This document shows, in pieces, positions 8,901-16,863 of a DNA stretch of 26,799 nt (positions are counted from its first letter, which is position 1; every line of letters starts with the position of its first letter). This DNA is from a virus, in IMG/VR virus record IMGVR_UViG_3300043395_003138, positions 1 to 26,799 of that record. One strand, given 5' to 3'. The position numbers and the translations under genes were made by a program. A model generated the notes under the pieces. That model ran no database searches. It was given only the letters and a program-made list of their open reading frames with translations, and was not told the DNA's origin.

Positions 8901-11900
8901 AGCACAACAAGCAATGTTACATTCAATGATGTAGTAGTTGACGGTGACTTAACAGTTAACGGTACAATGACTGCTGTAAATTCTACAACAGTTACTATCG
9001 CTGACAAGAACTTGACATTGGCAAGTGGCGCCGCAACTGCCGCAATCGCTAACGGTGCTGGTATTACTGTTGATGGTGCTGGTGCAACTATCACTTATGC
9101 AAGTGCTACTGATAGTTGGAACCTAAACAAAGATGTCAGCATTACTGGTGGTTTAACAATCACAAGTAGCTTAACAGCTCCAACATTCGTTGGTGATTTG
9201 ACAGGCAATGTAACTGGTCAAGTTAGTGATTTAAGCAATCATACAACTGATGATGTTGCTGAAGGTGCAGACAACCTATACTTCACAAACAGTCGTGCCG
9301 CAGGCGCTATTAGTTTAACAAGTGATAAGACAAGTGTATTGAGCTACAACAGTGGCACTGGCGCATTTACTTTTACTATTGCTAATGCTTCTACCAGCGA
9401 CATTGCTGAAGGTACAAACTTGTACTTTACAACAACTCGTGCTCGTAATTCTATCAGCGTAACTGACAATGGTGGCGATGGCGCATTAAGTTATGATAGC
9501 GCAACTGGTGTTATTAGCTACACAGGACCAAGTGCCAGTGAAGTCCGTGCTCATATCAGTGCTACATCTGCTTCTGGTGTAAGTTATGACAATACAACCG
9601 GTGTAATCAGCTTGTCTGGTATTCCAAACAGTAGTTTGACAAACAACAGTGTAACTGTAAATGGCGCTACTGTTGCTTTAGGCGGAACTACTTCTTTTGA
9701 TACAGATAGTGTCGATGAAGGTTCTGTTAACCAGTATTACTTAGATAGTCGTGCTCGTAATGCGCTAAGTGTAACAACTAGCGATGCTACAGTATTTGAT
9801 TACGATCCAGCTACTGGTGAATTCACATTTAGCCTAGGTGGTTTAGATACCAGCGAAGTTACTGAAGATCCAAATGCAACAGTAACAAGCGGTACAATGT
9901 ACTTTACCAATGCCCGCGCTCGTAGCGCAGTAAGCGCAACTGACGCAGGCGGTGATGGCTCATTCAGCTATGACAGCACAACTGGTACATTTACATACAC
10001 TGGTCCAAGTGCTAGCGAAACTCGTGCTCACTTCAGTGCTGGCACAAGCGGAACTGGTTATGGCGATTTAAGCTATAACAGCACAACTGGTGCGTTTACA
10101 TACGACAAAGTTACAAGTGCTGATATTCGCGGCGAAGTAAGTGCTACAAAAACTGGTGGTGACGGCAACTTTAGTTACGATGAACCAACAGGTACATTTA
10201 GCTATACAGGTCCAGACGCAACTGATTATCGTTTAGCAATTAGCGTGACCGATAACGGCGGCGACGGCAGCTTAAGCTATGACGACTCCACTGGTGTTAT
10301 TAGCTACACAGGCCCAAGTGCCAGTGAAGCTCGTGCTCACTTTAGTGCAACTAAGGTAAGTGGCGATGGCGCATTTAGCTATAATGATACTACTGGTTTA
10401 TTCAGTTATACAGGTCCTACAAACACTAACTATCGTTTAGCAATTAGTGCTACAAAAGTAAGTGGCGACGGTTCTATCTCTTATAATGATACAACTGGTG
10501 TTATTAGCTACACAGGTCCTAGCGACAGTGAAGTTCGTGCTCACTTCAGTGCTACAACAAATACTGGCGCTCAGTACAACAGCTCAACTGGTGTATTCAG
10601 CTTATCTGGTATTCCAAATAGTAGCTTGACAAACAGCTCTGTTACAGTTAACGGTGCTCAAGTAAGTTTAGGTGGTAGTACATCTTTTGGTACAGACAGT
10701 GTAACAGAAGAAAGCAACTTGTACTTTACTGACAGTCGTGCTCGTAATGCAATTAGCTTAACAACTAATGACAGCACAGTATTAGACTATGATCCAACTA
10801 CTGGTGAATTTACATTCAACTTGGGTGGATTAGACACAAGCGAAGTAGCAGAAGATCCAAATGCTACAACAAGCAGTGGTACAATGTACTTTACAAACGC
10901 TCGTGCTCGCAGTGCAATCAGTGCAAGCGGCTGGCAAATCAGTTATGATTCTGCAACAGGTGTAATTTCTATGGCTACACCTGACACAGATGATGTATCT
11001 GAAGGTTCAAGCAACTTGTACTTTACAAACGCTCGTGCTCGTACAGCAGTTAGTTTAACAACTGACAACAGTGATGCGTTGAGTTATAACAGTACAACCG
11101 GTGTGTTCACATTCACATTGGCCACTGTTGACACAGATGAAATTGCTGAAGGCAATACAAACTTGTACTTCACAACAAGTCGTGCTCGCAACACTATTGT
11201 TAACGGTTCAAACATCGATTATGATGCAAGTACTGGTACAATCAGCACACAAGCAGCCGTTTGGAGTGTTAATGGTCAAGAACACGCAGTTGTTTTAGAC
11301 ACCGACGACATCAGCGAAGGTAGCACAAACCTATACTTCACAAATGCTCGTGCTCGTTCAGCGTTAACATTAACAACTGACGACAGTAACATTCTAAGCT
11401 ATAACAACGGTACTGGTGCTTTAGTTTGGACAACACCAACTACAGACAGTATCGACGAGGGTGCAACCAACTTGTACTACACAAATGCTCGTGCAGACGA
11501 TCGTATCGCGGCTGCTAGCATCCGTGATTTAAGTGATGTCAATAAGACAGCATCTTTACAAGACGGTTATACTTTAGTTTGGAGTAGCGTATTGGGCGAA
11601 TTTGTTCCACAGAACATTGCCGTTCAAGCCACAACAGCAAACTTTACTGGTGACGGTACAACAACAAGCTTTAATACAGGAGTTGAAGTTAGCTCTATTG
11701 ATAACACATCTGTGTTCGTCAACGGTTTAATTCAAGCTCCAACATATTCTTACACATTAAGTACAACTAATGGTGAGACAAGCATTGTGTTTGATACTGC
11801 TCCAGAAGCTAACGACTATATTTTCGTTCGTGTAATTTCTTCAGCAGCATTGACTGTTGGCGGAGTTCTAAACGAAAGCAGCACAGTTGACGGCGGTTCA

Positions 11901-11906
11901 TTCTAA
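5931..11906 (+). CDS. Giant repeat-built tail fiber protein (1991 aa)
   Basis: A very long trimeric-fiber-type protein, probably the main fiber shaft. The N-terminus (residues 1-75) has a docking segment MPIIKARASSIIESIDLRG and the phage fiber motif STAYVRTAVAD...LDTLAELAAALGNDENF, followed by the AVTKQYVD segment. From about residue 126 to 1860 it is made of repeats. I count 22 copies of a D-D-V/I-x-EG-x-x-NLYFT-x-x-RAR-x-x-S unit, and about 14 copies of a 34-residue GGDGSLSYNSTTGVxTYTGPSxSEVRAHFS-type unit. Rarer IPNSSLTN-x-S-V-T-x-NG segments and one DGDLTVNGTMTAVNS block also occur. The C-terminus has the FTGDGTTTSF...FVNGLIQAP module and ends VDGGSF. No cleavage domain is present. AGAGGAT precedes the ATG. 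It is almost free of Cys and poor in Lys. Host recognition or reach is the inferred role. Confidence 0.9.
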   Translation: MPIIKARASSIIESIDLRGTPTAPTAQQSVNTSQLASTAYVRTAVADLINSSPEVLDTLAELAAALGNDENFSVTVANSIATKVPLDGSVAMTGRLTLSADPVNNLHAVTKQYVDQAISDQMIYSTDDVSEGQTNLYYTNARVRSAVSLFSDNTTVLDYNSSTGEFTYNHPSTDGILEGSSNQYFTTARARNSISLSSDDATIISYSAQTGQISFTTPDTDQIAEGSTNLYFTTARARASLSNGSNIAYDSGTGVISTQAAVWSVNGQEHDVVLDTDDINEGSANLYFTQARARGSFSLTTDDSNILSYNSGSGTLTWVTPSTDAIDEGSSNLYYTDSRVRAAISGSGDISYNQATGNFSYSTPTTDGVNEGSTNLYYTNVRARNAVSLNTDNSDVLSYDNTTGEFTFSLGSQTTDDVAEGTNNLYFTTGRARNSISTSGWSNLSYNSSTGVISISSPSTSDVTEGTNLYYTDTRVRNALSAIHSAGDGDLTYDNTTGEFDYVGPTATDYRQAVSAVKDSGHGDFQYNSTTGVFTYTGPTNTNYRNAVSATDAGGDGSFDYNSATGVFTYTGPSASETRAHFSVTDTGGDGSLEYNSSTGVITYTGPSDSEVRAHFSVTDTGGDGSLEYNSSTGVFTYTGPSDSEVRAHFSVNDTGGDGSLEYNSSTGVITYTGPSASETRAHFSATTATGAQYNSSTGVISLSGIPNSSLTNDSVTFNGTTVALGASGSFGTDSVTEEGNLYYTDTRVRNAISLTTNNSAVLDYNSATGEFTFNLAGTNTDEVTEGSTNLYFTTQRARDSVSATDAGGDGSFSYDSATGVFTYTGPSSSEVRAHLSATSASGVSYDNTTGVISLSGIPNSSLTNSEITLNGTTVSLGGSNSFTTDAVNEGTTNKYYTSARVRSELSANDVEGSGSFSYSSSTGEFAFDATGVVATVQGYKGYVTLDTDDIGEGTTNKYYTTARTRADVSGGTGVTYTQATGVFAIGQDVSTTSNVTFNDVVVDGDLTVNGTMTAVNSTTVTIADKNLTLASGAATAAIANGAGITVDGAGATITYASATDSWNLNKDVSITGGLTITSSLTAPTFVGDLTGNVTGQVSDLSNHTTDDVAEGADNLYFTNSRAAGAISLTSDKTSVLSYNSGTGAFTFTIANASTSDIAEGTNLYFTTTRARNSISVTDNGGDGALSYDSATGVISYTGPSASEVRAHISATSASGVSYDNTTGVISLSGIPNSSLTNNSVTVNGATVALGGTTSFDTDSVDEGSVNQYYLDSRARNALSVTTSDATVFDYDPATGEFTFSLGGLDTSEVTEDPNATVTSGTMYFTNARARSAVSATDAGGDGSFSYDSTTGTFTYTGPSASETRAHFSAGTSGTGYGDLSYNSTTGAFTYDKVTSADIRGEVSATKTGGDGNFSYDEPTGTFSYTGPDATDYRLAISVTDNGGDGSLSYDDSTGVISYTGPSASEARAHFSATKVSGDGAFSYNDTTGLFSYTGPTNTNYRLAISATKVSGDGSISYNDTTGVISYTGPSDSEVRAHFSATTNTGAQYNSSTGVFSLSGIPNSSLTNSSVTVNGAQVSLGGSTSFGTDSVTEESNLYFTDSRARNAISLTTNDSTVLDYDPTTGEFTFNLGGLDTSEVAEDPNATTSSGTMYFTNARARSAISASGWQISYDSATGVISMATPDTDDVSEGSSNLYFTNARARTAVSLTTDNSDALSYNSTTGVFTFTLATVDTDEIAEGNTNLYFTTSRARNTIVNGSNIDYDASTGTISTQAAVWSVNGQEHAVVLDTDDISEGSTNLYFTNARARSALTLTTDDSNILSYNNGTGALVWTTPTTDSIDEGATNLYYTNARADDRIAAASIRDLSDVNKTASLQDGYTLVWSSVLGEFVPQNIAVQATTANFTGDGTTTSFNTGVEVSSIDNTSVFVNGLIQAPTYSYTLSTTNGETSIVFDTAPEANDYIFVRVISSAALTVGGVLNESSTVDGGSF
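7365..7976 (+). repeat. Six tandem 102-bp units inside the giant fiber gene
   Basis: Six head-to-tail 34-codon units start at 7365, 7467, 7569, 7671, 7773 and 7875. The last three are nearly identical at DNA level; units 4 and 6 share a run of more than 50 identical bases exactly 204 bases apart. Each encodes GGDGS-x-x-YNSSTGV-x-TYTGPS-x-SE-x-RAHFS. The high identity suggests recent duplication and possible copy-number change. Confidence 0.9.
10029..10541 (+). repeat. Second tandem array of 34/35-codon fiber units
   Basis: Five head-to-tail units, the first 35 codons and four of 34, of the same GDG-x-x-SYN-x-TTG-x-x-SYTGP type as the array at 7365-7976. They are more diverged at DNA level than units 4-6 of the first array, so this array looks older. 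Confidence 0.8.
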
Positions 11907-11921
11907 TCCCTGGGATTAGAA
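11901..11921 (+). other. Inverted repeat over the giant fiber stop codon
   Basis: TTCTAATCCC and GGGATTAGAA form a 10-base inverted repeat around a single T; the fiber stop codon lies in the left arm. It stands just before a strong terminator and may stabilise the mRNA 3' end. No T run follows it. Confidence 0.55.
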
Positions 11922-11924
11922 TGC

Positions 11925-11956
11925 AGAAAGGGAGAGGTAACTCTCCCTTTCTTTTT
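11925..11956 (+). terminator. Intrinsic terminator after the giant fiber gene
   Basis: A perfect 12-bp stem AGAAAGGGAGAG / CTCTCCCTTTCT with a GTAA tetraloop, followed by a T run. It lies 19 bases after the stop codon and directly before a candidate late promoter. Confidence 0.95.
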
Positions 11957-11957
11957 G

Positions 11958-11965
11958 GCTAAATA
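11958..11965 (+). promoter_or_regulatory. Candidate late promoter GCTAAATA for the 166-aa fiber gene
   Basis: It matches the late-promoter core only in TAAATA, but shares the longer string TAAATAATAGTA with the promoter at 4063. It also has the expected place, after a terminator and 19 bases before an ATG. Confidence 0.5.
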
Positions 11966-11984
11966 ATAGTAAACCAGATTTAAT

Positions 11985-12485
11985 ATGCCCATTTTTCGCG
12001 GAAAAAACATCGTTAGTTCAGTGTCCGATTACAAAGATAGTGTAAGAGTTGCCACACGATCTAACATTAATTTAGTGTCTACCGTTCTTTCCGTTGACGG
12101 TGTTTCTTTATCTGACAAAGATAGAGTGTTGCTATTAGGGCAAACTACACAATCTCAAAACGGAATTTATACTTGGTCGGTGTCAACTGGACTGCTGGTT
12201 AGGGCAGCAGATGCCGACAGTATTTTCGAACTTAGTCCAGGCTGTAAAGTCTATGTAGAAGAAGGTAATTCTTTTAGAAAAACAACTTGGACACTAATAA
12301 CACCCGGAGTTATTAGTCCAGGAACTACATCCTTAGTTTTTGCCAAAGAAGGCAGGATAAATGAAACAGATATCAGTGGAAACTACGGTACAAGCAACAA
12401 AACACTGCAAATTACAGTTGACGAAACTGGAGGAATAGACTCTATTACAGAGGTAGATATTAGTGTCGACGGCGGCGAGTTTTGA
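11985..12485 (+). CDS. Fiber-module virion protein (166 aa)
   Basis: This matches a widespread phage fiber module: VRVATRSNINL...LSVDGVSLSDKDRVLLLGQTTQSQNGIYTW followed by LLVRAADADSIFELSPGCKVYVEEG and ISPGTTSLVFAKEG. In prophage and phage tail fibers this unit sits near the N-terminal or middle region; here it is nearly the whole protein. The first residues, MPIFRGKNIVSS, resemble the MPI- starts of the neighbouring fiber proteins. The C-terminus, TEVDISVDGGEF, echoes the VDGGSF end of the giant fiber. A terminator and a candidate late promoter precede it, with no clear ribosome site. It may be a fiber subunit or adaptor; the exact place in the virion is unknown. Confidence 0.8.
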   Translation: MPIFRGKNIVSSVSDYKDSVRVATRSNINLVSTVLSVDGVSLSDKDRVLLLGQTTQSQNGIYTWSVSTGLLVRAADADSIFELSPGCKVYVEEGNSFRKTTWTLITPGVISPGTTSLVFAKEGRINETDISGNYGTSNKTLQITVDETGGIDSITEVDISVDGGEF

Positions 12486-12515
12486 CACCATTTAAGCAGG
12501 TTGCTCCAAAATTTT

Positions 12516-12523
12516 GATAAATA
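12516..12523 (+). promoter_or_regulatory. Late promoter GATAAATA for the 940-aa fiber gene
   Basis: GATAAATACTT, one base off the T4 consensus, lies between the 166-aa gene and the 940-aa fiber. By T4 spacing it would give a leader of about 50 bases, the longest among the late promoters seen here. The leader holds a self-complementary GAGTATATACTC at 12567-12578 next to the GGGAG ribosome-like sequence. Confidence 0.75.
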
Positions 12524-12581
12524 CTTTCGAGGATAATAGGCAACGATTTGTCTATGAATTCCGCGGGAGTATATACTCAAA

Positions 12582-15404
12582 ATGGCCAATCAAATCATTT
12601 TAAAACGCAGTGCGACCCCTGGTAAGGTACCTACCACAGGTCAATTAGCACTGGGTGAAATTGCAATTAACACACACGACGGTTTAATTTACATTAAAAA
12701 GGACAACGGCACAGCCAGCGTTGTTCAAATTGGTGGTGTAACCAGTGTTAACGGCGAAATAGGTTCTGTGGTATTAGACACAGGCGATATCACCGAAAAC
12801 GGTAATCTTTATTTTACAAATGCTCGTGCTCGTAGCGCATTAAGCGCAGGTTCAGGCATTAGTTATAATAGCACAACAGGTGCTATTAGCACAGCACAAA
12901 ACTTAACTACAGCAGGTAGTCCAACATTTGCTGGTTTAACATTAACTGGCAATCAAGTTATTACTGGTAATATTGTTCCAACAGCAGACAACACATATAG
13001 CTTGGGTAGCCCAACTATGCAGTGGAAAGATGTGTATGTTGGTCCAGGTTCTTTATATGTTGACGGTATTGAAGTTATTCACAGTTCTGGTCAAACCATG
13101 AACTTTACTTCTGACATAGATCAGAACATGCGTATTACAACAACCGGTACAGGTGTTTTACAGTTAGGTTCTAACTCAACAGTAGTACAGATGGCTGGTA
13201 CATTACAAATTACCAGCGGTAAGAACATTACAGACAGCGCAGGCACATCTGTTGGTTTCGGCAACGCAATCAACATGAACAGCAACAAAATTGTAGGCTT
13301 GGGAACTCCAAGTGCTAACAGCGATGCAGCAACAAAAGCTTATGTTGACACCGCAATTAGTGCAGTGAGCACAAGCAGTATCAGCCAAGGTAACTCAAGC
13401 GTTCAAGTTGTTGACAGCGGCACTGGTACAGTTACAGTTACAGTTGACGGAAGTACAGCTTTAACAGTTGGTAGCTCTGGTGTTGTTGTTGCTGGTAACT
13501 TTACAGTTAACGGTACAACTACAACAGTTAACTCTAACACAGTTGCAGTCGCTGACAATATTTTAACATTAAACAGTGATGTAACAGGTACACCAACACA
13601 AAACGCCGGTATTGAAGTTGAGCGCGGTGACGAAGCAAATACACAAATTCGTTGGAACGAAGGTTCTACAAAGTGGACATTCACAAACGATGGCGCAGTT
13701 TACTACCCAATGGCAACAAGCACAACAGACTTAGCAGAAGGCACAAGTTTGTACTTTACAGATGCTCGCGCCCGCGGTGCAATAAGTGCAAGTAGCGCAA
13801 CAGGTGTTAGTTTTAATAGCACAACTGGTCTTATTAGTTTAGGTAGTATTCCTAACAGCTCATTAAGCAACAGCAGTATTACAATCAACGGTACAGCAGT
13901 TAGTTTAGGCGGAACACGCACATTAGACAGCGATGCTATCAGCGAAGGTACAACAAACTTATACCATACAACTGCTCGCGCTCGCTCCGCATTAAGCGCC
14001 GGCACAGGCATTAGCTATAACAGCACAACTGGTGCAATCAGTACAAGTGCTATTCCAAACGCAAGTTTAGCAAACAGCAAAGTTACAGTTGGTTCTACAG
14101 ATATTAGCTTAGGTGCTACAGCTACAACATTAGCTGGTTTAACCAGCGTAACATCTACAGCATTTGTTGGTGCTTTAACAGGTAATGCTGATACAGCAAC
14201 AAGCGCAGGTAAGTGGACAACAAGTCGTACAATTACTTTAGCTGGCGATTTAACTGGTAGCGTTTCTATTGATGGTAGCGCAGGTGTAACATTAACTGCT
14301 ACAGTAGCAGCCAACAGCGTTGCATTAGGTACAGATACAACTGGTAACTATATGGCTGATGTTAGCGCAGGTACTGGCATCAGCGTAAGTCACACAGCAG
14401 GCGAAGGTTCTACTGCTACTATCAGTATTGACACAGCAACAACTGTTGACAAGACAACTGCTCAAACATTGACTAACAAGTCTTTAAGCGACAGTACAAC
14501 ATATATCATTGACGAAACTGATGGTACTAAGAAACTACAGTTCCAAGTTAGCGGTATTACAACCGGTACAACTCGCACATTGACAGCACCAGATGTAAGC
14601 GGTACAATCATTACAACCGGTGACACTGGTACCGTTACAAATACAATGTTAGCTGGTAGCATTGCTAATGCTAAATTAAGCAATAGCAGTGTAACAGTTG
14701 GTTCTACATCAATTAGTTTAGGTAGCACAGCTACAACATTAGCCGGCTTAACCAGTGTAACTTCTACAGGCTTTACTGGTGCATTAACCGGTAATGCAAG
14801 CACAGCTACTACATTAGCAACAGCTCGTGCAATCAATGGCGTAAACTTTGATGGCAGCGCGGCTATTACTGTTAAGGCAAGTACAACAAACGCATTGACA
14901 ATTGGTACTGGTTTAAGCGGCACAAGCTTTGATGGTTCAAGTGCAGTTACAGTTGCAATTGATTCAACAGTTACTACACTAACAGGTAGCCAGACATTAA
15001 CCAATAAGACATTAACAAGTCCTGCAATTACAACTCCTGTTGTAACCGGTACAACAACTTTCAAAACTGGCAGCACAAGTGTTGCAGATGAATATGTTGC
15101 TTACTTAAATGCATCAGCAACTACTGCTAACCAAGTGTTAGATTCTATCGCAACAGCAAGTTATACTTCAGTTCGTTACACAATTGAAGCTATTACTGCA
15201 AGTGCAGTTGAATTGGTTGAAGTTGTACTAACTTATGTTGGTTCTACAGTTTACATGAACGAAACTGCACTAGTTTCTAGCGCATCAGCGTTCCAAGCAA
15301 CATACGATGCTGACATCAGTGCAGGTAGCCTAAGATTGTTAGTTACACCAACAAACGCGAACACGAAGTTCAAAGTTAGAGCCACAGCGTTCAAAGTAAT
15401 CTAA
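12582..15404 (+). CDS. Tail fiber protein (940 aa)
   Basis: The N-terminus MANQIILKRSATPGKVPTTG followed by LALGEIAINTHDGLIYIKK is the well-known start of fiber proteins in T4-like phages (I-x-LKRS...P...L-x-LGE-x-A-x-N-x-x-DG). Three EG-x-NLYFT-x-RAR repeats of the type in the giant fiber occur near residues 70, 385 and 455. The middle has fiber motifs NFTVNGTTTTVNSNTV, AATKAYVD and two NKTL/NKSL blocks (QTLTNK). Duplicated segments of the form SISLGSTATTLAGLTSVTST also occur. The last 110 residues (from about VADEYVAYLNASATT to FKVRATAFKVI) change character to a compact beta domain without repeats, a candidate receptor-binding or tip domain. There is no S74 domain. The ribosome site is poor; the ATG at 12582 is chosen because the family motif begins there. 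Confidence 0.88.
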   Translation: MANQIILKRSATPGKVPTTGQLALGEIAINTHDGLIYIKKDNGTASVVQIGGVTSVNGEIGSVVLDTGDITENGNLYFTNARARSALSAGSGISYNSTTGAISTAQNLTTAGSPTFAGLTLTGNQVITGNIVPTADNTYSLGSPTMQWKDVYVGPGSLYVDGIEVIHSSGQTMNFTSDIDQNMRITTTGTGVLQLGSNSTVVQMAGTLQITSGKNITDSAGTSVGFGNAINMNSNKIVGLGTPSANSDAATKAYVDTAISAVSTSSISQGNSSVQVVDSGTGTVTVTVDGSTALTVGSSGVVVAGNFTVNGTTTTVNSNTVAVADNILTLNSDVTGTPTQNAGIEVERGDEANTQIRWNEGSTKWTFTNDGAVYYPMATSTTDLAEGTSLYFTDARARGAISASSATGVSFNSTTGLISLGSIPNSSLSNSSITINGTAVSLGGTRTLDSDAISEGTTNLYHTTARARSALSAGTGISYNSTTGAISTSAIPNASLANSKVTVGSTDISLGATATTLAGLTSVTSTAFVGALTGNADTATSAGKWTTSRTITLAGDLTGSVSIDGSAGVTLTATVAANSVALGTDTTGNYMADVSAGTGISVSHTAGEGSTATISIDTATTVDKTTAQTLTNKSLSDSTTYIIDETDGTKKLQFQVSGITTGTTRTLTAPDVSGTIITTGDTGTVTNTMLAGSIANAKLSNSSVTVGSTSISLGSTATTLAGLTSVTSTGFTGALTGNASTATTLATARAINGVNFDGSAAITVKASTTNALTIGTGLSGTSFDGSSAVTVAIDSTVTTLTGSQTLTNKTLTSPAITTPVVTGTTTFKTGSTSVADEYVAYLNASATTANQVLDSIATASYTSVRYTIEAITASAVELVEVVLTYVGSTVYMNETALVSSASAFQATYDADISAGSLRLLVTPTNANTKFKVRATAFKVI

Positions 15405-15422
15405 TAAAGGAATTTAACCAAA

Positions 15423-16802
15423 ATGGCAGCAACTAAAAAAATTCGAGTTGACCGTACATTCAGTACAAGCAATGATGTTGAAGATAAAGGTGCATCATCG
15501 GTTGTTGAAAAAGCTCGTCAGCTTGACACAAGCCGCACCATTAACGGTGTTGGCTTTAACGGTACCGCAAATATCAGTTTCGGTACAGACAGCGTAAGTG
15601 AAGGTTCTACTAATAGATACTACACAGATGCTCGTGCAAGAGCCGCAGTTAGTGCAAGCACTGGTATTAGCTATAACAGTTCAACTGGTGCTATTACAAA
15701 TAGTGGTGTATTAAGTGTTAACGGTAGCACAGGTGCAATTACCGGTATTGCTAACGCAAGTGATGTACACTACATTGGTACAACAAGCGTAGCATTAAAC
15801 CGTACCAGTGCTAACTTGGCACTAACAGGTATTAGCTCTGTTACATTACCAGGTAGTACAAGCGGTACAGTTCAACTTATCCCAACAGCAGCAGTTGGTG
15901 TTGGTACAGTATTAACAATTCCAGCAACAACTGGTACAATCGTTACAACTGGCGATACTGGTACAGTTACAAACACCATGTTAGCAGGTTCTATTGCCAA
16001 CGCTAAATTGACAAACAGCAGTGTTACCGTAACAGCAGGTACAGGTTTAAGTGGTGGTGGCGCAGTATCACTAGGTGGTTCAGTTACTTTAACTAACGCT
16101 GGTGTTACTTCTCTTACAACAAGCAGTGGTTTAAGTACAAACACAAGTGCTACAGGCGCCGTTTCTATTACAAACACTGGCGTATTAACTGTTGCAACAA
16201 GTACAGGTATAAGCACAAGTGCAAGCTCAGGTGCAATCACTCTTACAAACACCGGTGTAACAAGCGCAGTAGCAGGTACAGACATTAGCGTATCCGGAGC
16301 AACAGGTGCAGTTACAATTAACAATACAGCTACATTATCCACCGTTACCGGTCGTGGTGCCACAACTGGTTCAGCAATTAGTATTACGAATGCTACTGCT
16401 TCTACAAGCAAGATTACTGGTGCATTAATCGTAACTGGCGGTGTTGGTGTTAGCGGTGCTATGTATGTTGGTGGTGAAGTAACAGCTTACGCTTCTGACG
16501 CAGCCTTAAAGACAAATGTAGTAGCAATCGGCGATGCATTAAGCAAAGTCGAAGCTATCCGCGGTGTGTCATATGACTGGAACGAAGCAGGTGTTGCTTT
16601 AGGCTTAGGCACAGACAAGCAAATTGGTGTTATTGCTCAAGAAGTTGAAGCAGTATTACCAGAATTGGTTGTTCAAAGTGCTCACGAAGGTTACAAGACA
16701 GTTAAGTATGACAAGCTAACAGCATTGTTAATCGAAGCGGTCAAAGACCTAAGTGCTAAAGTGAAGACACTAGAAGCACAGTTGGGTAATAAGTCATTAT
16801 AA
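15423..16802 (+). CDS. Tail fiber/spike with C-terminal S74 self-cleaving chaperone
   Basis: A 459-residue fiber-type protein. The first 80 residues contain one EGSTNRYYTDARARAAVS repeat; the middle (100-345) is Thr/Ser/Gly-rich beta repeat shaft. Residues 355-459 form a Peptidase_S74 intramolecular chaperone: SDAALKTNV with Ser358 and Lys363 as the catalytic pair, then GVSYDW, QIGVIAQEVEAVLPELV and a C-terminal coiled coil (YDKLTALLIEAVKDLSAKVKTLEAQL). In this family the domain drives trimer folding and then cuts itself off just before the Ser, here between residues 357 and 358. The usual Arg in SD-x-RLK is Ala. AAAGGA lies upstream of the ATG and the gene follows the 940-aa fiber by 18 bases, so the two are probably co-transcribed. 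Confidence 0.92.
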   Translation: MAATKKIRVDRTFSTSNDVEDKGASSVVEKARQLDTSRTINGVGFNGTANISFGTDSVSEGSTNRYYTDARARAAVSASTGISYNSSTGAITNSGVLSVNGSTGAITGIANASDVHYIGTTSVALNRTSANLALTGISSVTLPGSTSGTVQLIPTAAVGVGTVLTIPATTGTIVTTGDTGTVTNTMLAGSIANAKLTNSSVTVTAGTGLSGGGAVSLGGSVTLTNAGVTSLTTSSGLSTNTSATGAVSITNTGVLTVATSTGISTSASSGAITLTNTGVTSAVAGTDISVSGATGAVTINNTATLSTVTGRGATTGSAISITNATASTSKITGALIVTGGVGVSGAMYVGGEVTAYASDAALKTNVVAIGDALSKVEAIRGVSYDWNEAGVALGLGTDKQIGVIAQEVEAVLPELVVQSAHEGYKTVKYDKLTALLIEAVKDLSAKVKTLEAQLGNKSL

Positions 16803-16805
16803 TTT

Positions 16806-16838
16806 CCTAGCAGTGGATGGGGCAACCCATCCACTAGG
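16806..16838 (+). terminator. Stem-loop after the S74 fiber gene
   Basis: A 10-bp stem AGTGGATGGG / CCCATCCACT with a GCAA (GNRA) loop, extended by CCT/AGG across a 3-base bulge. It lacks a T run, so termination is uncertain; mRNA 3'-end protection is possible. The last G of the stem is the first base of the next late promoter. Confidence 0.65.
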
Positions 16839-16845
16839 ATAAATA
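16838..16845 (+). promoter_or_regulatory. Late promoter GATAAATA for the 64-aa gene
   Basis: GATAAATACTT begins on the last base of the preceding stem-loop and lies 18 bases before the ATG at 16864. The predicted short leader contains an AGGAG ribosome site. Confidence 0.8.
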
Positions 16846-16863
16846 CTTCAACAGGAGATTAAA

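Larger units (their letters stand above)
6306..11511 (+). repeat. Protein-level EG-NLYFT-RAR repeat region of the giant fiber
   Basis: 22 diverged copies of a unit with consensus (T/S)DD(V/I)xEG(S/T)xNLY(F/Y)TxxR(A/V)RxAxS, separated by variable 20-60 residue linkers that often contain YNSxTGxFTF. Some copies are variant, with EDPNATVTSGTMYFT replacing EGSTNLYFT. Related copies occur in the two downstream fiber genes (three in the 940-aa protein, one in the 459-aa protein). Confidence 0.88.

Noticed and set aside
12554-12625. 23-codon upstream frame (MNSAGVYTQNG...) overlapping the start of the 940-aa fiber
   Set aside because: No ribosome site of its own and very short; a regulatory upstream frame is possible but nothing supports it.
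14462-15076. 204-codon open frame on the minus strand, rich in Val, Pro and Ala
   Set aside because: It mirrors the Thr/Ser/Gly/Asn codon pattern of the 940-aa fiber on the plus strand; no ribosome site, promoter or fold signature.
15872-16411. 179-codon open frame on the minus strand
   Set aside because: Same antisense shadow effect over the Thr/Gly-rich shaft of the 459-aa fiber.
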